A stretch of 64,000 nt of DNA from DATFTE01 sp963840665 (GCA_963840665.1 CAWIZO010000005.1:310001-374000); one strand, 5' to 3'; counted from the stretch's first letter, positions 9,336 through 19,574 are shown. Notes: generated by a model from the sequence alone, not told the origin. Program-made: numbers and translations.

Positions 9336-12300
9336 TTGGTAGCCGGGCCAGAAGCTTCCTTGACCAAACCGAGAGTAGCTCTTTTTACGGTTCTCGTTGC
9401 CTGCCTTACGTTTGCCGGAGTGGCGAACGCGCAGCGTGCAGCCGTGTCAGGTTCGGTGACTGATCAGAGCGGCGCCGCGGTTTCCGCAGTCAAGATCACC
9501 TTGCTCAATGTTGATCAGGGATTAAAACGTGAAACCGTCACCAACGAAAGCGGCTATTTTACCGTCCCTCTCCTGCAACCGGGCCGCTACATCATCACTG
9601 CGCAAAAAGATGGATTCGCCGTCTCGGAAGTCACTGATGTCATTCTTCACGTGGGCGACACGCGCGGCCTCGATGTCCGCCTGCAACTCAGCACGGCTCC
9701 AGTAGAAGTTCGAGTTTCGGCCAGCACCCAGACGGTCGAAACCGTGAGCACTTCGCTAGGCCAGGTCGTCACCAGCGATGTGGTGCGCAATGCGCCTCTC
9801 AATGGACGCGACATCCGCGACCTCGCGCTTCTGCAAGCCGGAGTCACCCCCGTGGATCAGGATTTCGTCGGGCCCGGCACTTTCAACATCAACGGAAACC
9901 GCGCCGATTCTGTCGGATATCTGCTCGATGGCGGACTCAACAACGACCTTATCGACAACCGCGCAGTTTATGTGCCCAATCCCGACACCGTTGCCGAGTT
10001 CCGCATCCTGACCAGCAACTACCCCGCAGAATACGGACGCAACTCCGGCGGCGTCATTACCGTTGCAACTCAATCGGGAACCAACAAGTTCCATGGAACC
10101 GCGTTTGATTTTCTGCGCAACGATTTTCTCAACGCCAACAGCTATTTCAACATTCAAGCGGGACTGCCGCGCAACGATTACAAGCGCAACCAGTTCGGAG
10201 GAACTTTCGGCGGACCTCTAACCATTCCGCATGTCATGAATGGCAAAGACCGCTATTTCTTCTTTGTCGGATACCAGGGTGAGCGCATCACCGAGGACTT
10301 AACCGAGCACAACATCGAGACTTACACGCCGGCAGAGTTGAACGGCGATTTTTCGCAAGCCGGACCCGGCGGCGTGCCCGATTCCGGCGTAGCGGCGTTT
10401 CTGCGGGCGAATCCTTTTTTTCAATCGAACGCAGCGCTAGCGCAACAGGCCATCATTGATCCCACGAAGATCAACACCGTCGCGCAGAATTACATCAACG
10501 CGAATCTGATTCCGACTTCTCCGACCGGCCTGCTCAACTCGCAGCAGCCCTTCACTTCCAGCCGCGACGAGCTCACCGCCAAGTTCGATTTCGACCTCGA
10601 CGCCCGTAACAAGCTGGCGTTCACGCTTGGCGGAGACCGCACCCATCAAGTCACGCCCTTTGATTACGCCAACGTGCCAGGGTTTCCCCACTACTCCGAT
10701 TTTCACGATTACTTTCTGAACTTTACCTATACCCATATCTTTTCGCCGACGCTGCTCAACGAATTCAAGGCGACCGCAGTACGCAGCAGCAACAACGCGG
10801 AAAACCCAGCCGTGCACCTTCCCACGCCGGCGGAGTTGGGAATTGGAATCACACCCGACCTGCCAACCGGACCAACCAACCTCGCTTGGGATACGGGATT
10901 ATCCATTGGATTCAGCACCATCGGACCGCAGCACATTGAAGACAACACCTTCACATACTCCAATGCTTTGACCTGGGTTCGCGGTAAGCACGCGTTCAAG
11001 TTCGGCGGAGGCTTCTCGGCCTTTCAGAACAATACGTTTGTGGCTTTCGTCGACAACGGGCAGTTTATTTTCATCGGGCAGAACGGGGAGTTCTCGGGCA
11101 ACTCGTTTGCCGACTTTCTGCTAGGCCTGCCGCTCGAGTACATACAAAACTCGGCGGCGCCCTCAAACATTCGCAGCAAGTTCAGCTATGGCTTCGCGCA
11201 AGATGAATGGCGCCTGCGCAAGAACCTGGTGCTGAGCATAGGGTTGCGGTACGAATACAGCACGCCCAAGTCCGACACCGAAGGCCGCACGTTCTCTGTC
11301 ATCCCAGGTCTGCACTCGTTGAAGTTTCCCAATGCGCCGCCGGGCATGGTGTTCCCCGGAGATCCCGGCGCGCCTCGCGGAGTGAACTTCCCCGATCGCA
11401 ATGATTGGGCGCCGCGAGTGGGCTTTGCGTGGGATCCGCGCGGCAACGGCAAGACAAGTTTGCGCGGCGCATTCGGAGTGTTCTACGACATTCTGAAGGC
11501 CGAAGATAATCTGCAGTTCAACGGGAAGCCACCGTACTTCGCGAGTGCTGGTTTCGGATTCGCGCCGCTGGCGGGGAATCCCACGACAGAAGTGAATTAT
11601 CTGACGCAACCGTTTGTCGCCGCTGGAGTTCCCAATCCTTTCCCCTCCCGGCCTCCGCCACAGAATCTTGATTTCGCCGCAGCTGGATATTTGCCCATCG
11701 GAGCTTCGGGGAACATTTTTGTAGACGATCCGCACCTGCGGACGCCGTACACGTACCAGTACCATCTGACGTTCCAGCGTGAGATCGCCGAGAACACTGT
11801 GTTTCAGGCAGGATACGTGGGCAGTGCGTCACGCAAGCTGACCGCACTTACCGACGTGAATCCATTTGTCCTGGGAACGTTCAACCGGGTGTTGAACCTG
11901 ACTGCGCCAGCCAGTCCATGCGGCGCGACTGATTTGTTTCTTTGCTACGCGAGCCTGCACGAGTTTCGCAATACCAGCTCGGCCAGTTACAACAGTTTGC
12001 TGGCAAGTTTGCAGAAGCAATTCTCCGGTCCGGGAATCTTCGGGCACTCTTACTTCACGCTGGCTTACACCTACTCCCACAACATCGATAACGCGTCCGG
12101 CTTTCAGAACCGCAACCAGGCCGTGCCTTACTATCAGCCGAACCTTTTCGGGGCCTCCTCCGACATGGACGTGCGCAACCGCATCGTTTTCAGCGGAGGA
12201 TGGGAACTGCCTTTCGAGAAAGCCTGGGAGAATGGACCGAAGCGGGTCACTACGGGATGGAATGTTTTCCCCATCGTGAGCTGGCACACGGGATATCCTC

Positions 12301-12779
12301 TCGACATTTTTGCCAACCTGCCAAGCGCATTCAACTTCAACAGCCCGGGACCTTCGGCGGCTGGCGATGCCGGACTGGTGCGCGCAAACTTGGTGAAGCC
12401 GGTGCAGATTTTCGATCCGCGCACTTCGAGAACGATCGGCGGCTCCACGGGGAATTTCTGGTTCGATCCCACCAGTTTCACGAACACGAACTTTCCGAGT
12501 GATGCGGAAGCGGTCGCGGCGCCCGAAACGCGTACATATGGGAGTTTGCCGCGCAACGCGTTCCGCGGACCGGGAAATTACGACATCGACATGGCTTTTT
12601 CGAAGAGCACGCCGGTCCGCGAAAATCTGCGCGTGGAAGTGCGCGCCGATATTTTCAATCTGCTGAATCACGCCGAGTTCGCGAATCCCGACACCAACAT
12701 CAGCAGCCCGACCTTCGGGCGGCTGCTCTACACCTTCCAGCCCAGGATCATTCAGCTCTCGCTGCGGTTGAGCTTCTAG
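9336..12779 (+). CDS. Oar-like TonB-dependent receptor with carboxypeptidase-regulatory-like domain
   Basis: Outer-membrane receptor of about 1147 residues. Order: signal peptide (VALFTVLVACLTFAGVANAQ), carboxypeptidase-regulatory-like beta-sandwich at about 35-120 (SGSVTDQSGAAVSAVKITL...), TonB plug with APLNGRDIRDLALLQAG and DGGLNN, then a very large beta-barrel rich in aromatic residues and ending in a terminal Phe (QLSLRLSF), as expected for BAM-recognised barrels. This Oar-type family is hugely expanded in Acidobacteriota and is associated with uptake of large organic substrates; the ligand is unknown. The start is probably TTG 9336 (GGAG just upstream but close) or TTG 9360, just ahead of the signal peptide. 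The neighbouring genes give no substrate clue. Confidence 0.9.
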   Translation: MVAGPEASLTKPRVALFTVLVACLTFAGVANAQRAAVSGSVTDQSGAAVSAVKITLLNVDQGLKRETVTNESGYFTVPLLQPGRYIITAQKDGFAVSEVTDVILHVGDTRGLDVRLQLSTAPVEVRVSASTQTVETVSTSLGQVVTSDVVRNAPLNGRDIRDLALLQAGVTPVDQDFVGPGTFNINGNRADSVGYLLDGGLNNDLIDNRAVYVPNPDTVAEFRILTSNYPAEYGRNSGGVITVATQSGTNKFHGTAFDFLRNDFLNANSYFNIQAGLPRNDYKRNQFGGTFGGPLTIPHVMNGKDRYFFFVGYQGERITEDLTEHNIETYTPAELNGDFSQAGPGGVPDSGVAAFLRANPFFQSNAALAQQAIIDPTKINTVAQNYINANLIPTSPTGLLNSQQPFTSSRDELTAKFDFDLDARNKLAFTLGGDRTHQVTPFDYANVPGFPHYSDFHDYFLNFTYTHIFSPTLLNEFKATAVRSSNNAENPAVHLPTPAELGIGITPDLPTGPTNLAWDTGLSIGFSTIGPQHIEDNTFTYSNALTWVRGKHAFKFGGGFSAFQNNTFVAFVDNGQFIFIGQNGEFSGNSFADFLLGLPLEYIQNSAAPSNIRSKFSYGFAQDEWRLRKNLVLSIGLRYEYSTPKSDTEGRTFSVIPGLHSLKFPNAPPGMVFPGDPGAPRGVNFPDRNDWAPRVGFAWDPRGNGKTSLRGAFGVFYDILKAEDNLQFNGKPPYFASAGFGFAPLAGNPTTEVNYLTQPFVAAGVPNPFPSRPPPQNLDFAAAGYLPIGASGNIFVDDPHLRTPYTYQYHLTFQREIAENTVFQAGYVGSASRKLTALTDVNPFVLGTFNRVLNLTAPASPCGATDLFLCYASLHEFRNTSSASYNSLLASLQKQFSGPGIFGHSYFTLAYTYSHNIDNASGFQNRNQAVPYYQPNLFGASSDMDVRNRIVFSGGWELPFEKAWENGPKRVTTGWNVFPIVSWHTGYPLDIFANLPSAFNFNSPGPSAAGDAGLVRANLVKPVQIFDPRTSRTIGGSTGNFWFDPTSFTNTNFPSDAEAVAAPETRTYGSLPRNAFRGPGNYDIDMAFSKSTPVRENLRVEVRADIFNLLNHAEFANPDTNISSPTFGRLLYTFQPRIIQLSLRLSF

Positions 12780-13185
12780 GCCCGGCCCCGCTCTTCCCAT
12801 GTCAGAAGCATCTTGTAAATCAATTACATAGCTGTAAGTTATTGATAATTATCGACACACAGGAAGGCGCGGACGCCAGATTCCGGGTCTGGTCGTCGCC
12901 TACGGTGCCCCGTGCGATCGTCCTGGTGATCTGTACGAGCTGTTTTGGGTTCGGGAGGCGCTTGAGGTCATCAGATCAGCCGCGAGGGCCGTAATTGAGT
13001 CTATTGCGATAGTAAGCTTTTAGCTATAGATCAAATGCCTAGCCATCATACCATCTCCCAAAATGGGATCGTCCGAATCGATGGCGATTGATGGAGGTCC
13101 TGGTCGCGTGGCACACTCAGAACCGTGAAGATCTTAAAGTACATCGAACTTAACAGCGGCCATGTCGGTCGCAGGTGGAAACGCA
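12780..13185. other. Intergenic region, no gene seen
   Basis: About 400 bases between the Oar-like receptor and the CMD-family gene. It contains an AT-rich patch near 12815-12855 but no clear terminator hairpin. An in-frame ATG at 13162 could extend the next gene; otherwise I see nothing supportable. Confidence 0.5.
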
Positions 13186-13878
13186 ATGAGTCGTATTGCA
13201 CCCTTGCAGCGAGAGCATAGCGAAGATTCAAAAACAGTGTTCGAAATTGCCGAAGCCGTTATGGGTTTCGTGCCGAACAGCATGCTGATCATGGCTCGCG
13301 ATCCAGATCTGCTTGCGGCCTTCGCACAGCTCTCGGCGATCATCATCGTCCGCCCGGGCCGGGTGGATCCTGGCCTGAAGGCGCTGGTCATGTACGTGGT
13401 GAGCCGGTCGGCTGGGTGCCAGTATTGCGTTGCACATACGGCGAACCTTGCGGCCATGCGCGCGATTCCCGTTCGCAAAGTCGAACAGGTGTGGCTGTAT
13501 GAGACGAGCACGGAGTTTACTGAGGCCGAACGCGCTGCCCTGCGGTTCGCTCAGGCCGCAGGGCAGGTCCCGAACGCCGTCACGGAAGCGCATTTCGCGG
13601 ACTTGCGCCGCCACTTCGATGAGGACCAGATCATCGAGATAGTCGCTGTCATCGCCTTTTTCGGTTTTCTCAATCGCTGGAACGACACATTAGCCACGTC
13701 GCTCGAACCGATACCAAGGGATTTCGCCGAGCGGCACCTCGGGGCTACGGGCTGGACCCTCGGAAAACACACCGGAGTGACCGTTGCGGATCGAGCGTCT
13801 CGGCGCGATGTCCCGCTGAAGACGCGAATCTTCCTCTGGCTCCTCAAGCACTGGGGTCCGAAACCGCGCCAGGCTTAG
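13186..13878 (+). CDS. Carboxymuconolactone decarboxylase / AhpD-like family protein
   Basis: Predicted cytoplasmic protein of about 230 residues from ATG 13186, which has AGGTGG 8 bases upstream; ATG 13162 would add 8 residues. The central part holds the AhpD/CMD redox motif C-x2-C with the expected neighbour His (GCQYCVAHTANLA), preceded by a helix with LKALVMYVVSRSAGC. This resembles peroxidase-related alkylhydroperoxidase-like proteins (CMD domain, thiol redox) rather than true carboxymuconolactone decarboxylase. A C-terminal extension (LKTRIFLWLLKHWGPKP) is basic and amphipathic. Physiological substrate is unknown; protection against hydroperoxides is the usual assumption. Confidence 0.8.
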   Translation: MSRIAPLQREHSEDSKTVFEIAEAVMGFVPNSMLIMARDPDLLAAFAQLSAIIIVRPGRVDPGLKALVMYVVSRSAGCQYCVAHTANLAAMRAIPVRKVEQVWLYETSTEFTEAERAALRFAQAAGQVPNAVTEAHFADLRRHFDEDQIIEIVAVIAFFGFLNRWNDTLATSLEPIPRDFAERHLGATGWTLGKHTGVTVADRASRRDVPLKTRIFLWLLKHWGPKPRQA

Positions 13879-13941
13879 AGGACTGCCGTTCGCTGGGAAG
13901 CGCCGTTTGGGCCTTTTGGCCTCCCGGTCTCTGCGCGACCA

Positions 13942-15138
13942 TTACGGTGTGATCTTGTAGACCACTCCGTTTCCGTTGCCACCGAGCACGGTTGTACCGA
14001 ATAAGTTGCCACTGCTATCCGCGGTCAAGCCTCCGGTGGGAAGCCATCCGTCGGTGGCGCCGGTAAAGCGGTAGACGACGGAATACTTGCCGCTGTCGTT
14101 GACACGATAGATGACTCCGCAACCGAAGGTGCAGGTTGCGTTGGTGATTCCGCCGTAAAAAGTTGCGCCGTAGAAAATGCTCGCCACATTCAGCAGCCCG
14201 CCGGATGGCTCCGCCCCATCACTGGCTTGCTTGCCAAAAGTGTGCAGCACCGTTTCCTTGCCCGTGGCGTCCAGTTTGTAGGCAACGCCGCAGCCGATCG
14301 TCCCGAGAGAACAGGTAGTGGTATCTCCGCCGAACTGAGTGACTCCATGGGTCACGCCACTGGCTGAACGGAGCAAGCGCCAACGCGGAGAAGTTCCCGT
14401 GGCGCCGCCGGGGAAGGTATAGGAAGTTGTCAGGTTGCCGGCGGTGTCGATCTTGAAGAGGGTTCCAGCGTTTCCTGCCATGTAGCTGCCGCCGGTCGCG
14501 CCATAAAGATTGCCCGCCTGATCGCGAATCAGGTCCTGGGGAAAGCCTCCGTCGGCCTGCGCGGTGAAGCGATAGAGCACCGATTCCGTGGCGGACTGGG
14601 TGACTTTGAAAATCACTCCGCAGCCCAAGCTGCCGTCACAGCCCAGGACACCGCCAAAGCTGGCCGCGCCGTAAAAGTCGCCGTTGATCAAAACCAATCC
14701 CAACTCTGGCTGTCCTTCATTTTGCGCGCCGTCGGTGCCTCCGGTGAAACTGTGGAGCACCGTGAGTGTGCCGCTCGAGTCGAGTTTGTAAACCGTGCCG
14801 CAACTGCACACGGGATCTCCGCCCGCCGATGTGATTCCGTAGAAGCTTCCTCCGTTAGCGACTATGCGTCCAATCGGAATGCCTCCGTCGGTCGCGCCGG
14901 TAAAGCTATAGAGAACGGTTTCCTGGCCGCTGGAATCGAGTTTGAAAACGACCCCTTGATTCGACGTGCCCCCGGATTGGGTTGTCCCGTAAAAATTCCC
15001 GGCGGCGTCGCGGATGAGATCTCCGTTGGGAAAGCCTCCGTCTGATCCACTAAAGGTGTGAAACACCTGGAAAGTCTGAGAAGAAGCGGCCGCGGTGAAC
15101 AGCAAAGTAAAAGCAAGCAGGGTTGTTGCGAGCCTCAT
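13942..15138 (-). CDS. Secreted GloVer tandem-repeat protein
   Basis: Exported protein of about 398 residues: signal peptide (MRLATTLLAFTLLFTAAASS), then about eight repeats of roughly 45-50 residues with the pattern SFTG-x-DG-x2-P-x-G-x-L...G-N-x-YGTT-x2-GG...G-x-V(F/Y)K(L/I)-D-x-SG. This is the GloVer (choice-of-anchor tandem repeat) family, common as secreted proteins in Acidobacteriota, with a predicted beta-propeller-like fold and no known biochemical role. Cysteine pairs in several repeats (CSCG, CTFGCG) suggest disulphides. ATG 15138 has AGGAG upstream. A second GloVer gene in the same orientation lies at 17424-18647. Confidence 0.85.
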   Translation of the reverse strand: MRLATTLLAFTLLFTAAASSQTFQVFHTFSGSDGGFPNGDLIRDAAGNFYGTTQSGGTSNQGVVFKLDSSGQETVLYSFTGATDGGIPIGRIVANGGSFYGITSAGGDPVCSCGTVYKLDSSGTLTVLHSFTGGTDGAQNEGQPELGLVLINGDFYGAASFGGVLGCDGSLGCGVIFKVTQSATESVLYRFTAQADGGFPQDLIRDQAGNLYGATGGSYMAGNAGTLFKIDTAGNLTTSYTFPGGATGTSPRWRLLRSASGVTHGVTQFGGDTTTCSLGTIGCGVAYKLDATGKETVLHTFGKQASDGAEPSGGLLNVASIFYGATFYGGITNATCTFGCGVIYRVNDSGKYSVVYRFTGATDGWLPTGGLTADSSGNLFGTTVLGGNGNGVVYKITP

Positions 15139-15539
15139 CGAACGTCTCCTGATCCGTATTCTTTCCCGAGAGCAACCGATGTCGGGGCTGTTAAGGATGG
15201 TGCAAAAGGCTCTCGGATGCAATGGCCATTTGATGAAAATTGTGTATGACCGGTTTTGCCGTGCGATTCCTGACACGATTCATGACAAAGCGAACAGGAG
15301 GGGAGTGTCAGCGTTTTGCCGGCGGCGCCCATGTTTTATGGGGATGAAGAACGGCTCCTCGTATTTCGACCGGACTGTTGGCGCGATGTTACGCCAACTG
15401 CTCGAGGCCAAGACTACCAAGGGGGAACAGTCGACTGGAGCGGGCTCCATGTGCAAAGGCTTTCATCTTGACGTGGTATACACCCCGAGATAATGTGGCG
15501 CAGCTTAGGTACGGTCATCGCCCTCGAAGGATGGTTCCC
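15139..15539. other. Divergent intergenic region between GloVer and BNR genes
   Basis: About 400 bases that must hold promoters for the GloVer gene (minus) and the Asp-box protein (plus). An open frame on the plus strand at 15095-15493 overlaps the GloVer signal peptide antisense and has no recognisable product, so I do not call it. No terminator or clear palindrome seen. Confidence 0.4.
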
Positions 15540-16887
15540 ATGCGTGTTTCTCTCCTCAATCTTGCTCTCATCCTGTTATGTTCCGCGTTCGCATTTGGAG
15601 CCCACCTCACTGCTAGCCGGGCGCGCCGCTCCGATCACGTGCAGCCCTGCACCTTGCGTGCTTCCAGAAGGACTGATCGCTCCCGGGAACAACTGGTCTA
15701 ATTTTGTGGTGAATCCGCGGAACACTCAGCAGTTGCTTTCCGGCGGCAGCAGCAGCAGTTGTCCATCTACAGCCGACTTCGCATCCTTCTCCAGCGGCGA
15801 TGGTGGAAAGACGTGGAGCCAGACCTGTCTTCCTCCTCTGTTGACCTCGAACCCTTATCTGGGGCCGGCCACCTTTGCTTATAACCTGAATAATGTTGTC
15901 TACGCTTTTTACGCCTCTGAAAACAATGTCAATTTCAATGACGTTGTCATGAGTACTTCCACTGACAACGGGCAGACTTGGAATAGTCCAGTCGCCGTAG
16001 TACAAGCGAATGATCCCAACCTAGGCGTTCTGACTGGGACCGTTGACGCCAACGCCGGCAGCCCCTTTGCAAACAGCATTTACATTGTCGAAGGTATTGG
16101 TGATCTGGCGACGGGCGGGTCAGAGATCAGCGTGCTCTCGTCGCATGACGGTGGGAACAGTTTCCAAACCGTGAATGTGCAACCGGACACGACGCAGACC
16201 ATTTGGGGATGCTATGCCGAAATCGCGACCGGTAAAGACGGCACCGTTTACCTCACTTACCGGCTGTGCAACGCTCAGACCGGCACGCCGTGCAAGATCA
16301 TGTTCTCCCGCTCGACAAACGGAGGAGCCACTTGGACCAAGCCGAGAGCGGCTGCGACGGTAGCGGCTGCTCCTGGCCAGACATGGCCGAACACCGTCGT
16401 CAACGGCCAACACTATGCCGTCTACCAGCCGGGCGTGATCGCGGTCGACAACAGCAGCGGGAAGTTTGCGGGCAAACTGTATATGGTCACTTACAACTGG
16501 ACCGGGTCGATCGTGCAGGTCGTGCTCACCAGTTCTACGAACGGCGGCAAGACGTGGGGTCCGCTGGTGCCTTTGGCTCCGATCACGAACGATCAGTTTT
16601 GGCCTTGGGTGAGCGTTAGCTCGACAGGAGCAGTGGGAATCACTTGGCTCGATCGAAGGGACGATCCCGCGAATCTGAAGTATCGTGCCTACCTGGCGAT
16701 CTCAACCGATGGCGGAACCACGTTTGGCATGGACCTGCCGATTGACGATGGTTTGGAAGACCCCACCAACGTGTTCGCAGGAATTTTATCTACGGGGAAT
16801 GCTTGGGTCGGCCACGCCTTGTATACGACGTGGTTCTCTCACGGCGCGACTTTTGGAACCGTCGTGGGCGGCGCACAGTTCAAGTAG
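15540..16887 (+). CDS. Secreted Asp-box (BNR) repeat sialidase-like protein (frameshift near 15620)
   Basis: Exported beta-propeller protein of about 448 residues after correction. ATG 15540 follows AAGGA and begins a good signal peptide (MRVSLLNLALILLCSAFAFG). Near 15620 the frame shifts by one base, and the protein continues as SRAAPITCSPAPCVLPEG in the frame that stays open to the stop. At least six Asp-box motifs (S-x-D-x-G-x-T-W/F) are visible: SGDGGKTWS, STDNGQTWN, SHDGGNSFQ, STNGGATWT, STNGGKTWG, STDGGTTFG. They mark a sialidase-type propeller, but I do not see a convincing sialidase active site (Arg triad), so enzymatic activity is uncertain. It lies between two GloVer genes. Confidence 0.75.
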
Positions 16888-16983
16888 GTCGGGGACAGAT
16901 TGGACCGGTGCCGGTGAACGCTTCTCAAGATTCGCGGACAGGCTGCGGAGATGTCCCACAAAGAAGCGGCGGGGTAAGCCGGG

Positions 16984-17339
16984 TTATCGGGGCGTCATGT
17001 TGGCAAGGAATTCCGCGCGGTCGACAAATACGACTTGCATCCGCTGAGCGGCATCGCCCTTTGGCCCGATTGCCTGAACGTCGAGCATAGCTTCGTTTGG
17101 TGGCGTCGTATGAACCACCCGCACCAAAACATCCCATGATTTATCCCAGGATGTTCGCCTTGAAACTTCTCACTCGATACGAAATTAAGGTAGCTTAGCA
17201 GCTTTGATTTGAGGAGTTGATAACGCTGCAATTGGTCGGCAATGCTTCCATCGTCGACAACGAAAAGAACCAGCTTACAGTCGTCGCCCGGAAGCGGCTT
17301 GGTAATCATGTCGACGATGCCTGAATCCTTAAGTCCCAT
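16984..17339 (-). CDS. Small DUF6572-like protein (frameshift near 17137)
   Basis: Small cytoplasmic protein of about 118 residues with no known function. ATG 17339 has GGAG 5 bases upstream. The first part (GLKDSGIVDMITK..., ADQLQRYQLLKSKLLSYLNFV) resembles DUF6572 proteins. An extra G near 17137 breaks the frame; the correct continuation is DVLVRVVHTTPPNEAMLDVQ followed by ...RMQVVFVDRAEFLANMTPR and a TAA at 16984-16986. The strong protein-like character of both halves in adjacent frames supports one gene with a one-base insertion. The family name is from memory of the sequence pattern, moderate confidence. Confidence 0.6.
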
Positions 17340-17423
17340 TGAGCTCCGATGTCGGCCAATCTAGATCAGATTGAGAGGCAGTGATTGCGGTCGTGGGGAG
17401 CAGCACCCGCCGTCCGTCGATAT

Positions 17424-18647
17424 TCACGGCGTGATCTCAAACACCAGGCCCTGGTTCTGGCTGCCGCCTACGGCGGCTGTGCCAAAGACATTTCCGGCGC
17501 TATCGACGGCCACGCTGCCATAGGGGGACGCACCATCGCTGCCGCCAGCGAAGTCGTGGAGGTCGGTCAACTTCCAAGCGCCGTTACTCGGGGCCAGCTT
17601 AAACACTGAGCCGAGGCCATTCGCACCTTCAGCGTTGGTAAAGCCGTAAATGTCCCCCTTCGCGAGGGTGAGTTTGTTATATGGCCCCCCATAACCTCCG
17701 GTGAAGCTGTAGAGCACGGTAAACGTCCAGCCACCGCTGGATGGCGACAACTCGTAGACGGTGCCGCCGCCGTTGACTCCGCCGTCGAAAGTAGTGCCGT
17801 AAAGATTGCCGGCCCGGTCCACGACCACACCGCCGACCGGATTTTGACCATCGTTCAGGCCTTGGAAGTTGTAGAGGATGGTCTCTGTCCAGCCGGAGCT
17901 CGAAGGCGAAAGCTCGTACACCACACCGACGCCATAGGCGCCGCCAAAAGAGGTCGTACCGAAAAGATTGCCGTGAGTATCGAGGCTCACTCCGGCCGGC
18001 GGATTTATGCCGTCGCTCCCTCCTGTGAAGCTGTAAAGCACGCTCTCGGTCCAGGTTTTTCCCGAACGCTGGGCTTCAAAGACTGTGCCGTTTCCATCGG
18101 CGCCGCCCAAGCTGGTGGTTCCGTAGACATTGCCTGCGGAATCAAGAACCACGCCGCCGATGGGTTGAGCGCCGTCCGTGCCAGTGCCAAAGCTATGGAT
18201 GACCGTTTCCCTTCCCGGGCAAGCGCAGACTTCGAAGGCGGTGCCGAAGAATCCACCACCCTCTGTGGTTCCGAACAGAGCGCCGTTTGGGGCCATAGCT
18301 AAAGACCCGAAAGCCGGCCCGGAGCCGTCCGATCCAGCTTTGAAGCTGTATAGCGAAGTGTAGGTCCAGAAGGAGCCGCTGGGGGAAAGCCGGTAGACGC
18401 TGCCTGCACCGAAGCTTCCGCCAAGGTAGGTGGTGCCATAGAGATTTCCCACTCGGTCGAGGATGGGCCCTCCGTAAGGAGTGGCGCCATCGCTCCCCTT
18501 GCCCGTGAAGTTGTAGATGACGCTGTAGGTCTGAGAGTGTGCCGGCTGGGACGCACTGGCGAGAAACGAAAGTACAGCTATAAGAGCGAGAGGAATCACG
18601 GTCACGCGCCGTGCTAAAGCAGGGCCGCCAGCTTCACGTTCCAGCAT
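17424..18647 (-). CDS. Secreted GloVer tandem-repeat protein
   Basis: Second member of the GloVer family, about 407 residues. ATG 18647 is preceded by AAGGAG (TTG 18650 is one codon upstream). A basic n-region and hydrophobic stretch (VTVIPLALIAVLSFLASASQPAHSQ) form a signal peptide. Then come about eight repeats with YSFTGGSDG..P..GV..D..GNLYGTT..GG and a terminal VFEITP. Compared with the copy at 13942-15138 it has fewer Cys and longer inter-repeat blades with SPS-x-GWTETILY. Function unknown; probably extracellular or periplasmic. Confidence 0.85.
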   Translation of the reverse strand: MLEREAGGPALARRVTVIPLALIAVLSFLASASQPAHSQTYSVIYNFTGKGSDGATPYGGPILDRVGNLYGTTYLGGSFGAGSVYRLSPSGSFWTYTSLYSFKAGSDGSGPAFGSLAMAPNGALFGTTEGGGFFGTAFEVCACPGRETVIHSFGTGTDGAQPIGGVVLDSAGNVYGTTSLGGADGNGTVFEAQRSGKTWTESVLYSFTGGSDGINPPAGVSLDTHGNLFGTTSFGGAYGVGVVYELSPSSSGWTETILYNFQGLNDGQNPVGGVVVDRAGNLYGTTFDGGVNGGGTVYELSPSSGGWTFTVLYSFTGGYGGPYNKLTLAKGDIYGFTNAEGANGLGSVFKLAPSNGAWKLTDLHDFAGGSDGASPYGSVAVDSAGNVFGTAAVGGSQNQGLVFEITP

Positions 18648-18968
18648 CAAAAATCTCCTTGATCATCGATCAGCGGTCGCTATTCCAGCAAAGCGACGCC
18701 GTACATTATGCACTAATTGCATGCGGGGCCTGTGCGGAGAGAGGCGGCCGGGATCAGCGGCCATTTCCAGCCTCCTGATCGACAGTTCCAACCGCGAGGA
18801 ACGGCCAGGAGGAGAAGATACTTCTCCTGGAGACACATACGCGGACCCGCCTCGATCGTTCCCGCGAATCTGGCTGTCACAACTGACAGTACGTCCGAGC
18901 CACATCAGGTGTCACACTCTCTGGATTCACCTTGGTTGTTCTTCAGGGCGACCGGTGGGAGGAAGTTC
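18648..18968. other. Divergent intergenic region, no gene seen
   Basis: Holds promoters for the minus-strand GloVer gene and the plus-strand YceI gene. The frame of the YceI gene is open further upstream but lacks protein-like features before the signal peptide, so I do not extend it. A GGGAGGAAG ribosome site for YceI ends this region. Confidence 0.5.
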
Positions 18969-19574
18969 ATGTCTGAAAGAGTCGTACTCAGCAGGATGCG
19001 GTTCGTGGTTTTCTGCCTCTTAGCGTTCGCGCCAACAATCAGCCGAGCCCAGGCTCCTCCTGTTTTCGGCATTGTGATGCAAGACAGCTCGGTGACTTTC
19101 TCCGTGAAGGCGTCAGTGAAACTGGTGGGCACTTTTGAGAAATGGGATTCCAGTTTGACCTTCACCTCGCCGGACGTCACCACTGGTGTTTTGGACATCA
19201 AAATCCAGGCCGATACCGTGAACACGGGAAGCGGCATGAAGGATGGCAAGCTGAAGAGCAAGGAATTCTTCGACGTCAAGGAGAATCCCTTGATCACGTT
19301 TCACTCTGACAAGGTGGTGCAGACCGGTCCCGACACTTTTGATCTGCCGGGAACGTTTACCATTCGCGGGGTCTCCAAGCCTGAGACGCTTCACTTTACG
19401 GTTACCGGCAAGGGCACCGGTTCAGGCCAGATTAAAGGGACCATGGCCTTCGACCGTAAGGATTATGGGATGACTCACGGGATTCCCTTCGTCACGATTG
19501 CCGACCGCATCGAGGTAAGTGTCGACCTGAAGGGGAAGCGAGTGAGTGGACCAGAGTTGGTCTTTCAGCAATAG
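18969..19574 (+). CDS. YceI-family periplasmic lipid-binding protein
   Basis: Exported protein of 201 residues. ATG 18969 follows GGGAGGAAG. The signal peptide (FVVFCLLAFAPTISRA) is followed by a lipocalin-like YceI domain: SSVTFSVKASVKLVGTFEKW, LDIKIQADTVNTGSGMKDGKLKS-x-EFFD, PLITFHSDKV, GTFTIRGVSKPETLHF, DRKDYGMTHGIPFVTIADRIEVSVDLKG. YceI proteins bind polyisoprenoid or amphiphilic molecules in a beta-barrel and are often stress-linked. The usual GxFxxWxG pattern is slightly altered (GTFEKWDS). Single gene; no operon partner seen. Confidence 0.88.
   Translation: MSERVVLSRMRFVVFCLLAFAPTISRAQAPPVFGIVMQDSSVTFSVKASVKLVGTFEKWDSSLTFTSPDVTTGVLDIKIQADTVNTGSGMKDGKLKSKEFFDVKENPLITFHSDKVVQTGPDTFDLPGTFTIRGVSKPETLHFTVTGKGTGSGQIKGTMAFDRKDYGMTHGIPFVTIADRIEVSVDLKGKRVSGPELVFQQ

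Noticed and set aside
15095..15493. 132-residue open frame on the plus strand across the GloVer start region
   Set aside because: It overlaps the GloVer signal peptide antisense, has no ribosome site or protein-like features, and the promoters of the flanking genes must lie there.
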